The translations under genes and the position numbers were made by a program. 64,000 nucleotides of DNA. Source: Gordonia tangerina (GTDB taxonomy: Bacteria > Actinomycetota > Actinomycetes > Mycobacteriales > Mycobacteriaceae). Every line of letters begins with the position of its first letter. The first letter of the stretch is position 1. The notes below the pieces were generated by a model. That model saw nothing but the letters and a program-made list of their open reading frames with translations, was not told where the DNA came from and did not search any database. Positions 24,324-33,402 of this stretch are shown here, one piece after another. The stretch covers positions 1-64,000 of the forward strand of contig NZ_JAKGCU010000006.1 in assembly GCF_021556435.1 (NCBI RefSeq), read 5' to 3'.

Positions 24324-25094
24324 ATGGAACCGGTCTACGACGCTGTGATCACCACCGCACGCCTGTTGTGGCTGGCCGAGGGCCTGAAGTTCAAGGTGTC
24401 GGGGGTGGAGAACGTTCCCGTCGACGGCCCGGGTGTGGTCGCGATCAACCACACCGGGTACATGGACTTCACCTATGCCGGCATCCCCGCCTTTCTGCAA
24501 GGCCGCCGCAAAGTGCGGTTCATGGCGAAGAAGGAGGTGTTCGACAGCAAGGTCTCCGGTCCGATCATGCGTGCGCTCAAACACATCCCGGTCGATCGAG
24601 GCAGCGGCGCACAGAGCTATCGCGACGCCGTGGACTATCTCAAACGTGGCGAACTCGTGGGTGTCTACCCGGAGGCGACGATCAGCCGCAGCTTCGAGCT
24701 CAAGGACTTCAAGTCCGGTGCCGCGCGCATGGCACTGGAATCGGGTGCGCCCATCATCCCCACGGTGATCTGGGGTGCGCAGCGGGTGTGGACCAAGGGC
24801 CACCCCAAGAACCTCGGGCGCAGCAACGTCAAGATCATGATCGGGGTCGCCGAACCCATCGAACCGGCGGGCACCGCCGAGGAGATCACCGCGCGGCTGC
24901 ACGAGGTGATGGGCAAGAAGCTGCTCGAACTGCAGGACGCCTACGGTGAGCATCCCGCCGGCGAATACTGGGTGCCCGCGCGCCTGGGCGGGTCGGCGCC
25001 CACTCTCGAGGAGGCCAACCGGATGGATGCCGAGGAACAAGCGGCCAAAGCGGCCCGCCGCGCCGAGCGAGAGGCGGGCGGCGAGGCCTCCTGA
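24324..25094 (+). CDS. 1-acylglycerol-3-phosphate acyltransferase-like protein
   Basis: A 256-residue PlsC-family acyltransferase. Motif I is INHTGYMDFTYAGIPAF (HX4D), motif II is RGSGAQSYRDA, motif III is VYPEATISRSFELKDF and motif IV is IIPTVIWGAQRVW. It should transfer acyl groups from acyl-CoA or acyl carrier protein to lysophospholipid-type acceptors at the inner membrane face. The C-terminal 35 residues are charged and Ala-rich. It is followed by a paralogue 25 nt downstream; M. tuberculosis has the same array (Rv3814c-Rv3816c). Precise acceptor unknown. Confidence 0.9.
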   Translation: MEPVYDAVITTARLLWLAEGLKFKVSGVENVPVDGPGVVAINHTGYMDFTYAGIPAFLQGRRKVRFMAKKEVFDSKVSGPIMRALKHIPVDRGSGAQSYRDAVDYLKRGELVGVYPEATISRSFELKDFKSGAARMALESGAPIIPTVIWGAQRVWTKGHPKNLGRSNVKIMIGVAEPIEPAGTAEEITARLHEVMGKKLLELQDAYGEHPAGEYWVPARLGGSAPTLEEANRMDAEEQAAKAARRAEREAGGEAS

Positions 25095-25105
25095 TCGCCC
25101 CCGAC

Positions 25106-25111
25106 TACCCT
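25106..25111 (+). promoter_or_regulatory. -10 hexamer TACCCT before the second acyltransferase gene
   Basis: TACCCT lies 8 nt before ATG 25120 within the 25-nt gap, so the second gene could be transcribed by itself as a leaderless message. Confidence 0.35.
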
Positions 25112-25119
25112 GGCTCAAC

Positions 25120-25893
25120 ATGGAACCGGTCTACCGGACGCTCGAGGTCATCGCGAATGGCTTGGTGCGAGCGCAGGGGCTGGACCTGCGGTTCTCGGGT
25201 CTGCAGAACATCCCGCGCGCCGGTGGGGCAGTGCTGGCCGTCAACCACACCAGCTATGTCGACTTCCTGCCGCTGGCGCTCGGGCTGTACCGGGTCGGCC
25301 GGCGCACCCGGTTCATGATCAAGTCCGAGGTGATGGATGTGGCGATCATGCGTTTCCTGGTCAACCACACCAAGACGGTGCCGGTGGACCGGTCGGTCGG
25401 TGCCGACGCCTATCGTGCCGCCGTCGACGAACTCTCAGACGGCGAGATGGTCGCCGTCTACCCGGAGTCGACCATCAGTCGCAGTTTCGAACTCAAGGAG
25501 TTCAAGACCGGCGCGGTACGCATGGCCGGGGAGGCGGGTGTGCCGATCGTCCCGGCGATCGTCTGGGGTGCCCAGCGCCAATGGACCAAAACCGAGACGG
25601 GCACCCGACAGATGGGCCGCAGTCGACTGCCGGTTGCGGTCAGCTACGGCGAGCCGGTGCGGGTCGACGCCGGCGAGGACTCGCATGCGGCCACTGCCCG
25701 GCTGCGAGAGGAGATGACGACATTGTTGCACCAGGTGCAGGACGCCTACGGGCCGCATCCGCAAGGCGAGTTCTGGGTGCCCGCCCGACTCGGCGGCTCG
25801 GCACCGACACCGGAACAGGCCCGGGTGATCGAAGACGCCGAGGCGGCGGCGAAGGCCAACGCGCGTGCACAGAAGGCGCGAGGTGAGCGGTGA
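25120..25893 (+). CDS. 1-acylglycerol-3-phosphate acyltransferase-like protein, paralogue
   Basis: A 257-residue PlsC-type protein, about as long as its upstream neighbour and starting with the same MEPVY. HX4D is VNHTSYVDFLPLALG, followed by PVDRSVGADAYRAAV, VYPESTISRSFELKEF and IVPAIVWGAQRQW. All catalytic blocks are intact. I take ATG 25120 rather than the earlier frame start at 24946, because the extension overlaps the first paralogue out of frame. The stop overlaps the following HAD gene start (GTGA). The pair probably arose by tandem duplication. Confidence 0.9.
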   Translation: MEPVYRTLEVIANGLVRAQGLDLRFSGLQNIPRAGGAVLAVNHTSYVDFLPLALGLYRVGRRTRFMIKSEVMDVAIMRFLVNHTKTVPVDRSVGADAYRAAVDELSDGEMVAVYPESTISRSFELKEFKTGAVRMAGEAGVPIVPAIVWGAQRQWTKTETGTRQMGRSRLPVAVSYGEPVRVDAGEDSHAATARLREEMTTLLHQVQDAYGPHPQGEFWVPARLGGSAPTPEQARVIEDAEAAAKANARAQKARGER

Positions 25894-26747
25894 GCCCGAC
25901 ACCCGCGGATTCGGGGGCCTTCGGTCCGCCCACGCTGATCGCGTCGGATGTGGACGGCACCCTCATCGATGATGAGAATCGCGTGTCGCTTAGGACGATC
26001 GAGGTCTTGGCGGCCGCCGCCGAGCGCGGCGTCGACTTCGTGTTGGCCACCGGCCGACCGCCCAGGTGGATCGCCGAGATCACCGATCAACTCGAGGGCA
26101 CCGCAGCACATGTGCGATACGCGGTGTGCGCCAACGGCGCCATCCTCTATGACGTCGAGCATGACCACGTGATCTCTGCCGCGACAATGGCACCCGACGT
26201 CCTGGAGAAGCTCGTGGCGCAGGCTTATCGGCAGGTACCGGGGTGTGGTATCGCCGCCGAACGTGCTGGACGGTCCGCCTACGACGCCGCCACCCCGCCT
26301 TTCGTAGCCACCTCGGGATACCGTCACGCCTGGCTCAATCCCGACCATATCGAGGTGGGTGACGACGAGGTGCATGCCGAACCGGCAGTGAAACTGCTTG
26401 TTCGCCAACCGGATATGCGTAGCGACGAGATCGCTGCCCGACTCAAGGACACGGTCGACGGGCTGGCACAAATCACCTTTTCGACCGACAACGGGCTGGT
26501 CGAGTTGGCGGTGCCCGATACGCACAAGGCGTCCGGGCTGCGGCACATCGTCGAACTGGCGCAGCTGGACTCGTCGGCGACCGTCGCCTTCGGCGACATG
26601 CCCAACGACGTCGAGATGCTCAGCTGGGCCGGCCACGGCGTGGCGATGAGCCACGGCCACCCCGCGGCGTTGGCCGCCGCCGACGAGATCACCGTCGGAA
26701 ACAACGAGGACGGCGTCGCCCGCGTGCTGGAGCGGTGGTTCGGGTAG
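25890..26747 (+). CDS. HAD-superfamily Cof-type phosphatase (Rv3813c-like)
   Basis: A 285-residue protein starting at GTG 25890, overlapping the acyltransferase stop. Motif I is ASDVDGTLIDDENRVSLRT (DxDGT), motif II is FVLATGRPP, motif III is the Lys in TVDGLAQ or ALPDTHKASGLRH-like context (HKASGL), and motif IV is VAFGDMPNDVEMLSWAG (GDxxND). It is a Cof/YbjI-type phosphatase for sugar phosphates or similar. Same order in M. tuberculosis (Rv3813c beside the acyltransferases). Specific substrate unknown. Confidence 0.9.
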   Translation: MSPTPADSGAFGPPTLIASDVDGTLIDDENRVSLRTIEVLAAAAERGVDFVLATGRPPRWIAEITDQLEGTAAHVRYAVCANGAILYDVEHDHVISAATMAPDVLEKLVAQAYRQVPGCGIAAERAGRSAYDAATPPFVATSGYRHAWLNPDHIEVGDDEVHAEPAVKLLVRQPDMRSDEIAARLKDTVDGLAQITFSTDNGLVELAVPDTHKASGLRHIVELAQLDSSATVAFGDMPNDVEMLSWAGHGVAMSHGHPAALAAADEITVGNNEDGVARVLERWFG

Positions 26748-26775
26748 CTCACTGCGGTGGCGTGGTCTGACTCGC

Positions 26776-26818
26776 GAGTGAGGTGAACGTTCCGGTTTCC
26801 GGCACGTTGAACTCACTC
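26776..26818. terminator. Inverted repeat between convergent HAD and amidase genes
   Basis: GAGTGAGGTGAACGT at 26776-26790 pairs with ACGTTGAACTCACTC at 26804-26818 with two mismatches, around a 13-nt loop. No U-tract follows. A bidirectional terminator is the simplest reading. Confidence 0.4.
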
Positions 26819-26838
26819 GGCCAGGCGCGGACAGTGAA

Positions 26839-28485
26839 TCAGGCGGCGGGAGGCGGCGCCGGTGACACCGGCTCGGCGGGTGGCGGTGCCGGTGCGGGCT
26901 CCGCCGGCGGTGCCGACTCCTGTGGTGCCGACTCCTGTGGTGCCGACTCCTGTGGTGCCGACTCCTGCGGTGCCGGTTCTTGCGGTGCCGAGGAGCCCGC
27001 CACCATCGTGCGGATCGGACCCAGTGCGGCGTAACCGAACTCACCGGGACAACTGGTGTTGTTGTAGTCGCGGTGGCCGCTGATCACCGGCAGATTGGTG
27101 ACGGCGCCGACCGGGAACTTGCTGTCGGAGAAGTACTCCGCGGTCAGCTGCGCGTTGGTCGCGGGGTTCACCCCTGCCTTCCCGAGGCGCCAGCGCAGGA
27201 AGTTCGCCACCGACGAGATCATCGGGGTGGTCGGTGCGACCTCGTCGAGATTGCCGATCATCGACACCCCGACCGTGTTCTTGTTGAACCCGCCGGTGTG
27301 CGTGCCCTCCACGTTCCGGTCGAGACCACCGAACGCACCCTCGAAGATCTGACCGTACTTGTCGACCAGCACGTTGTAGCCGATGTCGCACCAGTTCAGC
27401 GTGCGTGCGTGATACGCGTAGATGCCGCGGACGATCTCCGCCGACTGCTCCGGCGTGTAATCGTTGCTGCCCGCGGTGTGGTGGACCACGGCGCCGCGGA
27501 CGTTCGGGGAGAACGTCGGCTGTGAGCACCGCATCGACTCGTCGGCGCCCCACTGTGCCCGCGCAACCACCTGCGGACCGCCGAGTAGCGGCGTCAGCAA
27601 CGATGACCCGAGCGACAGCAGACCTTCCGGGCTGATGAGCGTCGCCGTCAACGCCGGCACCACGGTCTCGAGCAGCTCCGTGACGACGGTGCTGGCGGTG
27701 CCGATGCCGAGTTCGACCAGACCGCCGCCCTGCGGTTCGGCCGCCGGGATCGCGAGCCCGTCGTCGGACACCGCCACCTGGACCTCCTTGGCATCACCCA
27801 CCCACACCGGTTCGGTGCCCATCGGGTGCTCCGCTGAGACCGGGTAGGCCGTGTCGACCGGGTCGAGATCGAGCCAGTCCCCCCACGACCCGTCGTCGTT
27901 GCGGGCCCGCAGCATCATCGACGCATCGACCGCCCGGTCCCAGGTGAACGCGACCATCTTCAGCGGGTCGTCGCGGACGATGTGCTTGACCGCCACGCCA
28001 ACCTCCCGGCCGTCGGCCATCCGCGGCGGTGCCGGCGGTGCCGCCGGCGCGGCCGACTTCGCACCGGGCGACGTCGGTGCCTGCGGCGTCGGTGGCGACT
28101 TAGGCTCCGGCTTGGGCTCCGCTTCGGCCGACGGTTCGGGATTCCGCTGCGGTGCCGGCTCGGACTCGGGGTCGGCAGGCGTCTCCGGCGCTGCCGGGCC
28201 CTGCACGCCGCTCAGGTCACGCAACCCGAATGCCGTCGGATCGATCTCGGGCAGCTTCAGCCCGGCCGCCGACAACCCGGACTCGGCGAGATCGACCACC
28301 GCCGACGGCACATCGCCGAGCCCGATCTGATCGATTGCGGTCGGCGGCACCTCTCGGTGGTTGTCGGTGGGTTGTGGCTCCGACCCGGTCACGATGATGG
28401 CGAACGGACTCGCGACGATCGCAGCGGCGATCGTCGCGAGCACGAACGACGGCCTGGGGCGGGCGTTGGGACGAACTCGGCGCAT
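26839..28485 (-). CDS. N-acetylmuramoyl-L-alanine amidase, PGRP type (Rv3811-like)
   Basis: A 548-residue exported protein. Residues 10-35 are a signal or anchor helix. Residues 60-155 are a Pro/Glu/Ala-rich spacer, then a DUF-like beta domain to about residue 260. Residues about 310-500 are the amidase_2/PGRP domain: ARAQWGADESMRC, AVVHHTAGSNDYTPEQSAEI, ARTLNWCDIGYNVLVD and VISGHRDYNNTSCPGE supply the zinc ligands His, His and Cys. The C-terminus has tandem APQES repeats then Pro/Ala. It cleaves the stem peptide from MurNAc. It corresponds to Rv3811, next to the galactan cluster in M. tuberculosis. Confidence 0.9.
   Translation of the reverse strand: MRRVRPNARPRPSFVLATIAAAIVASPFAIIVTGSEPQPTDNHREVPPTAIDQIGLGDVPSAVVDLAESGLSAAGLKLPEIDPTAFGLRDLSGVQGPAAPETPADPESEPAPQRNPEPSAEAEPKPEPKSPPTPQAPTSPGAKSAAPAAPPAPPRMADGREVGVAVKHIVRDDPLKMVAFTWDRAVDASMMLRARNDDGSWGDWLDLDPVDTAYPVSAEHPMGTEPVWVGDAKEVQVAVSDDGLAIPAAEPQGGGLVELGIGTASTVVTELLETVVPALTATLISPEGLLSLGSSLLTPLLGGPQVVARAQWGADESMRCSQPTFSPNVRGAVVHHTAGSNDYTPEQSAEIVRGIYAYHARTLNWCDIGYNVLVDKYGQIFEGAFGGLDRNVEGTHTGGFNKNTVGVSMIGNLDEVAPTTPMISSVANFLRWRLGKAGVNPATNAQLTAEYFSDSKFPVGAVTNLPVISGHRDYNNTSCPGEFGYAALGPIRTMVAGSSAPQEPAPQESAPQESAPQESAPQESAPPAEPAPAPPPAEPVSPAPPPAA
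26909..26983. repeat. Five 15-bp tandem repeats in the amidase gene
   Basis: Units of GGTGCCGACTCCTGT begin at 26909, 26924, 26939, 26954 and 26969; the first three are identical and the last two diverge slightly. They encode the APQES/APQEP repeats at the amidase C-terminus. Unit number may vary between strains by slippage. Confidence 0.85.
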
Positions 28486-28584
28486 GGTTCGCCATCGTGG
28501 TGGTCGGATGCCGCGGACATCCGCACCGCGCGCCGCTTCTCAGTAACCCGTGATGCAGTTGTTATCTAGTGTGACTCGTGTGAA

Positions 28585-29880
28585 TCACTCCGCTTGCTGA
28601 TCGGCCTTGGTCAAGATCACGTACTGCGCCGAGATCTGCTGGTGAACGTCCCGCTCACTACTCGACGACACCGAGGCAACGTAGCGACCGTCACGCACGA
28701 TGCACCAGAAGAACTGTGTCTTCGATTGGCAGTTCGCCACCGACAGGCCCGCCGGGCTGTCGATGTCGGACCAGCCCTGATTGCGGTTCGAGGCGAGGAA
28801 CGCGTCGACGATCTTCTGACCGCCCTCGGCCGTCTCGGCCCGGTACACGGTCGAGCGCTCGACGGCGTTGGCGGTGGACCCCGTCTCGGTGAGCACGTTG
28901 TAGTCGGTGACCGGATCGGTACTCGTGTGCGCCATCCCGCGCGGACCGTAGACCGCCCGCACGCTGCCGCCGGGCACGTTGGCCTTGGCGTCTTTCAGTT
29001 CCTCGTCGCTGTAGGGCAACGCGTAGATGAGGACATGATCCTGGTCGATCTGTGGCGCGCTGGAGCCGGAGACGCCACGCGCGGCCGCCTCGGCCTTGGT
29101 GGGTGTGGCGGGGAACTGATCGATCAGCGGTGTCTGCAGTTCCAAAGCCTTGCCGATCGTGGGTTCGAGGCGGTCCTGCTGCGCCGGTGTCGTTTCGTAC
29201 CACTGGTAGAGCACATAGGTCTTGTGTGGCGTGAACGCCATGATCTGCCGGTTGCCGCCGCTGGTGCCGCGAACCACCATGGTGTCGGGCAGACCCGGCA
29301 GCGTGCTGGGTCGGGTGCCGGCGGATTTGGCGGCCGCGTCGGCCATCTGCTGTGCCGCGGCGGTGGCGTCACCGGCGGTCAGATACCGCACCACCAGGTT
29401 GTTGAGGCTGCGCCGCTGACCGGCGCGCAGACTCTCGTCCGGGGTCGCCGCCGTCGAGACATAACCGCCGAGCATCTTCTCGTTGGCGGGCACGTTCGCG
29501 ACCTCCGGGGAGAACACCAGGCGCAGATTCGACTTACCGGTGATCACCATCGTGGGCAGCCCGCTCTTCGTGAGATCTGCATCGATCTCGAACGGTACGA
29601 CGATGAACTGGGCCATTCGCTGCCCTTCGACCTGCAGGATGTTGTCGGTGGTCGCCTTCCCGAACTCCGGCCGCGGCGCGGTCGGGTAGGCCCCGGTGTC
29701 CAGGGCGGCGAGATCCACCGAGGGCTCGGCGGCCGACGACACCGCCGCGGCCTGTGTGCTCCTCGGCGTCCCGTCGGTGGTGCAGCCGGCGACCGCGATC
29801 AGCGCGGCGGCCAGCGCGCCGGAGGCCGCCAGCCACCGTCCTGCTCTCGCTCGTCCACCTGGCGTCGGTGCGCACATCAT
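28585..29880 (-). CDS. DUF7373-like lipoprotein
   Basis: A 431-residue protein. ATG 29880 is chosen, 8 nt after GAGAGGGG; the frame to 29928 has no better site. Lipobox is AVAGC after a hydrophobic core (about residues 14-33). The body has ALDTGAYPTAPRPEFGKATT, LNNLVVRYLTAGDAT, and a late SKTQFFWCIVRDGRYVASVS segment, the pattern of the large actinobacterial lipoprotein family often labelled DUF7373. Cys in NCQ and FFWC may form a disulfide. Probably surface-exposed; no enzyme motif. Single gene, convergent with nothing close. Confidence 0.75.
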   Translation of the reverse strand: MMCAPTPGGRARAGRWLAASGALAAALIAVAGCTTDGTPRSTQAAAVSSAAEPSVDLAALDTGAYPTAPRPEFGKATTDNILQVEGQRMAQFIVVPFEIDADLTKSGLPTMVITGKSNLRLVFSPEVANVPANEKMLGGYVSTAATPDESLRAGQRRSLNNLVVRYLTAGDATAAAQQMADAAAKSAGTRPSTLPGLPDTMVVRGTSGGNRQIMAFTPHKTYVLYQWYETTPAQQDRLEPTIGKALELQTPLIDQFPATPTKAEAAARGVSGSSAPQIDQDHVLIYALPYSDEELKDAKANVPGGSVRAVYGPRGMAHTSTDPVTDYNVLTETGSTANAVERSTVYRAETAEGGQKIVDAFLASNRNQGWSDIDSPAGLSVANCQSKTQFFWCIVRDGRYVASVSSSSERDVHQQISAQYVILTKADQQAE

Positions 29881-30111
29881 CTTGTCGTTCCCCTCTCGCA
29901 GCATCCCGACCTGTAGCGGCGGGCTCACAACTGTGTCGTGGGTTCGATGCGGTGGCGACCGACGAATGTTCCCCCGAGCTTCGGATGCAGATTAGTGCAC
30001 CGAAGGAATGACCAGCGCAGAATTCATCTCGGTAGACTACGGCCCCGGCAGGCAGCTGATATCCGTGCTCTGCTGTTTTCCGTGACCGAACATGACCGGG
30101 GGAAGCCATCG

Positions 30112-31941
30112 ATGGGTGAGTCCACGCCGCAGGCAGTGGCCTCCGGAACCGCCCCTGCGGAGGTGTCCGCGGTGGTCGACGGTGCGGTCAAAGTGCTGCG
30201 CGCCTATCAGCTCGATGGGCTCGCCGACGTCGCGTTGGCCAAGCTCGATCGCGGTGTGCAGACGCGCACCGTGGTGGTGGTGGGCGAGGTGCAGCGCGGC
30301 AAGAGTTCGCTCGTCAACGCACTTGTCGGACAACGAGATCTCTGTCCGGTCGGGGTCGATGTGACGTCCTCGGTGGCGGTCGGCGTCACCCCCGAAGCCG
30401 GCCTCGAACAGGCGCGTGTGGCCGAGCTGTTCTTCCCGACCGGGTCGCGGCGGATCGATGTCGCGGAGTTGCCGCAGTGGGTGACCACCACGGGGACGCA
30501 TGTGTGTGACCCGCGCGTCGACGAGCTGCCGACCGCCGCCGCACTGGCGGTGCGGGATGCCCGGATGGCCGACATGACCCTCGTCGACACCCCGGGGGTC
30601 GGGGGGCTCGACCCGAGGTTGGCGCGGCTGGCCGCCCAGTCGGCCGAACAGGCGTGCGTGCTCGTGTTGGTGTGTGATGCGTCGTCGCCGCTGACCGCCC
30701 CGGAGATGGCGTTCGTCCGGGAAGCGACGGCCACCGTGGACTCGGTGATCGTGGTGGTCACCAAGACCGACAAGAACCTGCGTCGCTGGCGCGAGATCGT
30801 CGCCGAGAACGAACAGATCCTGGCCACCGAGCTGGGACGGCCGGTGACCGTGCTGGGGGTGTCGAGCCTGCTCGCGGTGATCGCTGCCGACATCGACGAC
30901 CCCACCGTCCGAGATCGCCTCGAAGAGGACAGCGGGATCACCACGCTGCGCACCGAGATCGTCCGACGGCTCGATGCCGCCGCCGAACTCCCACACCTCG
31001 ATGCAGTGCGCACCTGCCTGGAAGGACTGCGGTCGGTCCGGAGCAGGGTGCGCCGCGAACTCGACGCAGTGGCGGCGGGCGCGGATGCGTTGCCCGACCT
31101 GACCGCCGACCTGAACCGCCTTGCCGAACTGCAGGAGCAGTCGCGGCAGTGGGAGCAGTACCTGGCGCGGGACCTGACATTGCTGCGACAGTCGGCCATC
31201 GACGACCTCGAGCGGCGCCTCGACGAGATCCGCGACAAGTGGACGACATACGTCAACACCCATGGCATGGCCGTGCTGCGGCGCAGCGAGCAGAAGTTCA
31301 CCGCGGACATGCAGGCCGACCTGCAACAGGCGATGGCACAGACACTGTCGACCTTCCTGGCCCGCCTGCACGATGAGATCATCGCCCCCCGGTTTGCCGA
31401 CGACCCGAGTGTCTGGGAGGAACTCAGCGCGCGCATCGTCACGTCCATGCAGGACAAACGGATCGAGTCTCATCAGGTCGGCAACAAGCGCCACGGACTG
31501 CTCGATCCCACCCTGCTGACAATGGGTGTCGTGGGTGGCTCGACACTCGGCGGTTTGTTGGGTCTGTCCGCATTGATGGGCGTCGGCGTGGTGGTGGGCA
31601 CGGTATGGGTGGGCGTCAATCTGAGCTTCCGGGCCATCCGGGCAGGCAAGACCAATCTGCTCACCTGGCTGCGCGAGACGATCGCCACCACCAAGGCGGC
31701 CACCGGCCGGCTGCTGGAAAGTGCAGTGGCGCAGTCGCGCCCGGAGATCATCATCCGTTACCGCGATTACCTGCGGACCACAATCGAGCAGCTGCAGAAA
31801 ACCATCAACGAGGTCCAAAAGGCGGCGTCGGCCGACGCTGCGGCCCGGGAGAAATCCACCGCCCGGCTGACCACGAACCTGCAGATCGTGGAGAAACGGA
31901 TCGCCGCGGCCGAACAACTGATGGCGGGAGTCGGCGCGTGA
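30112..31941 (+). CDS. Dynamin-like GTPase (IniA-type)
   Basis: A 609-residue protein with GGGGGAAG before ATG 30112. GTPase motifs: G1 VVVGEVQRGKSSLVNALVG, G3 TLVDTPGVGG, G4 VVTKTDKN. After the GTPase domain come long helices (NRLAELQEQSRQWEQYLARD) and a hydrophobic paddle-like region about residues 468-505 (GGSTLGGLLGLSALMGVGVV) that should insert in the membrane, then a coiled-coil end. Bacterial dynamin-like proteins reshape or repair membranes; mycobacterial IniA, induced by cell-wall drugs, is the nearest model. The stop overlaps the next GTPase start (GTGA), so the two are coupled as IniA/IniC are. Confidence 0.85.
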   Translation: MGESTPQAVASGTAPAEVSAVVDGAVKVLRAYQLDGLADVALAKLDRGVQTRTVVVVGEVQRGKSSLVNALVGQRDLCPVGVDVTSSVAVGVTPEAGLEQARVAELFFPTGSRRIDVAELPQWVTTTGTHVCDPRVDELPTAAALAVRDARMADMTLVDTPGVGGLDPRLARLAAQSAEQACVLVLVCDASSPLTAPEMAFVREATATVDSVIVVVTKTDKNLRRWREIVAENEQILATELGRPVTVLGVSSLLAVIAADIDDPTVRDRLEEDSGITTLRTEIVRRLDAAAELPHLDAVRTCLEGLRSVRSRVRRELDAVAAGADALPDLTADLNRLAELQEQSRQWEQYLARDLTLLRQSAIDDLERRLDEIRDKWTTYVNTHGMAVLRRSEQKFTADMQADLQQAMAQTLSTFLARLHDEIIAPRFADDPSVWEELSARIVTSMQDKRIESHQVGNKRHGLLDPTLLTMGVVGGSTLGGLLGLSALMGVGVVVGTVWVGVNLSFRAIRAGKTNLLTWLRETIATTKAATGRLLESAVAQSRPEIIIRYRDYLRTTIEQLQKTINEVQKAASADAAAREKSTARLTTNLQIVEKRIAAAEQLMAGVGA

Positions 31942-33374
31942 CGCATCCCGATCCGGTGCACGCCACCCTCGATCGCGGCCTGCATCAGCTCGCCGCGTTC
32001 GGCGGCGACCTGGCCGCACATGCCAACTCGATCGGCACCATCCTGTGGTCACCGCCGCGGGTGGTGATCGTCGGCCGGCTCAAAGCAGGCAAGTCGACAT
32101 TGGTCAACGCACTGATCGGGGCGCCGGTGGCCGAGACCGCCGCGTTGGAGGCCACCAACACCGTGACCGTTTACCAGGACGGTTCGCCGTCGCGTGCTGA
32201 AGTTGTGGGCGTCGACGGGCGACGGCATCCGGTGACGGTTGGTCCGCATCAGCAGGTCCCGCTGCCGCTGGCCACCCCCGACATCGCCTACGTGGACCGG
32301 TGGTTGCCGTCGGCGGCGCTGCGTCGATTGACTCTCATCGACACTCCCGGCCTGTCGACGCTGACGGTGGACAACGACACCGCCACCCGACGCGCCACCA
32401 TCGACGGGTTCGAACAGACCCGCAGCGCATCGATCGACGCCGACGCTGCGGTCTTCCTCTTCGACGCGGCACCCCGGATCGACGAGATCGAGTTCCTCTC
32501 CCAGTTGCCGTTCACGCCGCTGAACATGCTCGGCGTGCTCTCGCGGGCCGACTCCTTCGGCGAGGGCGCGCTGGGCCGTCGCGACCCGCTCGGGCATGCC
32601 GCCGAGCACGCCGTGCGGATGGCACGACAGCTGTCGGCGACGGTCAGCACAGTAGTGCCGATCTCCGGGCTGATGGCCCAGACCAGCCACACCGGCATGC
32701 TGACCGAACACCATGCCGCAGCGCTCGGCCGGCTGCGCGGGATGCCGACGCTCGAGTTGATCCGCACCTTCGACGCCGACGACGCCGACGAGGTGTTGCC
32801 GCTGACAGTGCGCATCCAGCTGCTCGGCTTGCTCGGTGAATACGGCGTACTCAACGGGCGCGAGATCGCCGCGGGTGGTGCGGCGGCACTGAATGCATGG
32901 CTGACCGACCGATCTGGCATCGGCGGGCTGATGCGGGCTCTGGACGCGTCCACCACGCGCTTCGCGATCCTGCATCGCGCGCACCGCATCCTGGCGCGAC
33001 TCGATCAGCTGTCCTTCACTCACCCGGCGCGAGAGCAGATCCGTTCGCTGGCAGCGCAATTGCGCGCAGCGCCGGCGCTGCAGATGGTGACCGTCCTGGA
33101 GGACTATCAGCGCATGCTGCGAACCGATCCGCAGGCGTCGATCACCGACGAGCTGCGCACCGTGCTCACCGCGACCACCCCGGCGGGACGTGTGGGATTG
33201 CCTGATGACGCACCGCCGCAGGCGGTGACCGCGGAGGCGGCCCGGCGGCTGGGGATGCTCCAGCAACGCTCGTTGGCCACCGGGTCGGCGGCCGAGGATG
33301 CCGCCATCGTCACCCTGATCCGCACCTACACCGCCCCTACTGTGCCGACCACCCCGACTCCGCCACCGGGCTGA
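31938..33374 (+). CDS. Second dynamin-like GTPase (IniC-type)
   Basis: A 478-residue protein from GTG 31938. G1 is VVIVGRLKAGKSTLVNALIG, G3 is LIDTPGLSTL, G4-like is GVLSRADSF. The stalk is helical with LDASTTRFAILHRAHRILAR and DYQRMLRTDP. No strong membrane helix is present, unlike its neighbour, which fits a heteromeric pair in which the first protein anchors. Short Pro-rich tail. It is 28 nt upstream of the Hsp70 gene. Confidence 0.8.
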   Translation: MTHPDPVHATLDRGLHQLAAFGGDLAAHANSIGTILWSPPRVVIVGRLKAGKSTLVNALIGAPVAETAALEATNTVTVYQDGSPSRAEVVGVDGRRHPVTVGPHQQVPLPLATPDIAYVDRWLPSAALRRLTLIDTPGLSTLTVDNDTATRRATIDGFEQTRSASIDADAAVFLFDAAPRIDEIEFLSQLPFTPLNMLGVLSRADSFGEGALGRRDPLGHAAEHAVRMARQLSATVSTVVPISGLMAQTSHTGMLTEHHAAALGRLRGMPTLELIRTFDADDADEVLPLTVRIQLLGLLGEYGVLNGREIAAGGAAALNAWLTDRSGIGGLMRALDASTTRFAILHRAHRILARLDQLSFTHPAREQIRSLAAQLRAAPALQMVTVLEDYQRMLRTDPQASITDELRTVLTATTPAGRVGLPDDAPPQAVTAEAARRLGMLQQRSLATGSAAEDAAIVTLIRTYTAPTVPTTPTPPPG

Positions 33375-33402
33375 GCCCGCCGCATCCGAGGAACCGAGAC
33401 CC

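Noticed and set aside
26909-26983. Possible CRISPR array
   Set aside because: The 15-bp units are directly adjacent with no spacers and lie inside a protein-coding frame.
30037-32052. A 671-codon minus-strand frame
   Set aside because: Antisense to the dynamin-like GTPase. It has no domain and no ribosome-binding site.
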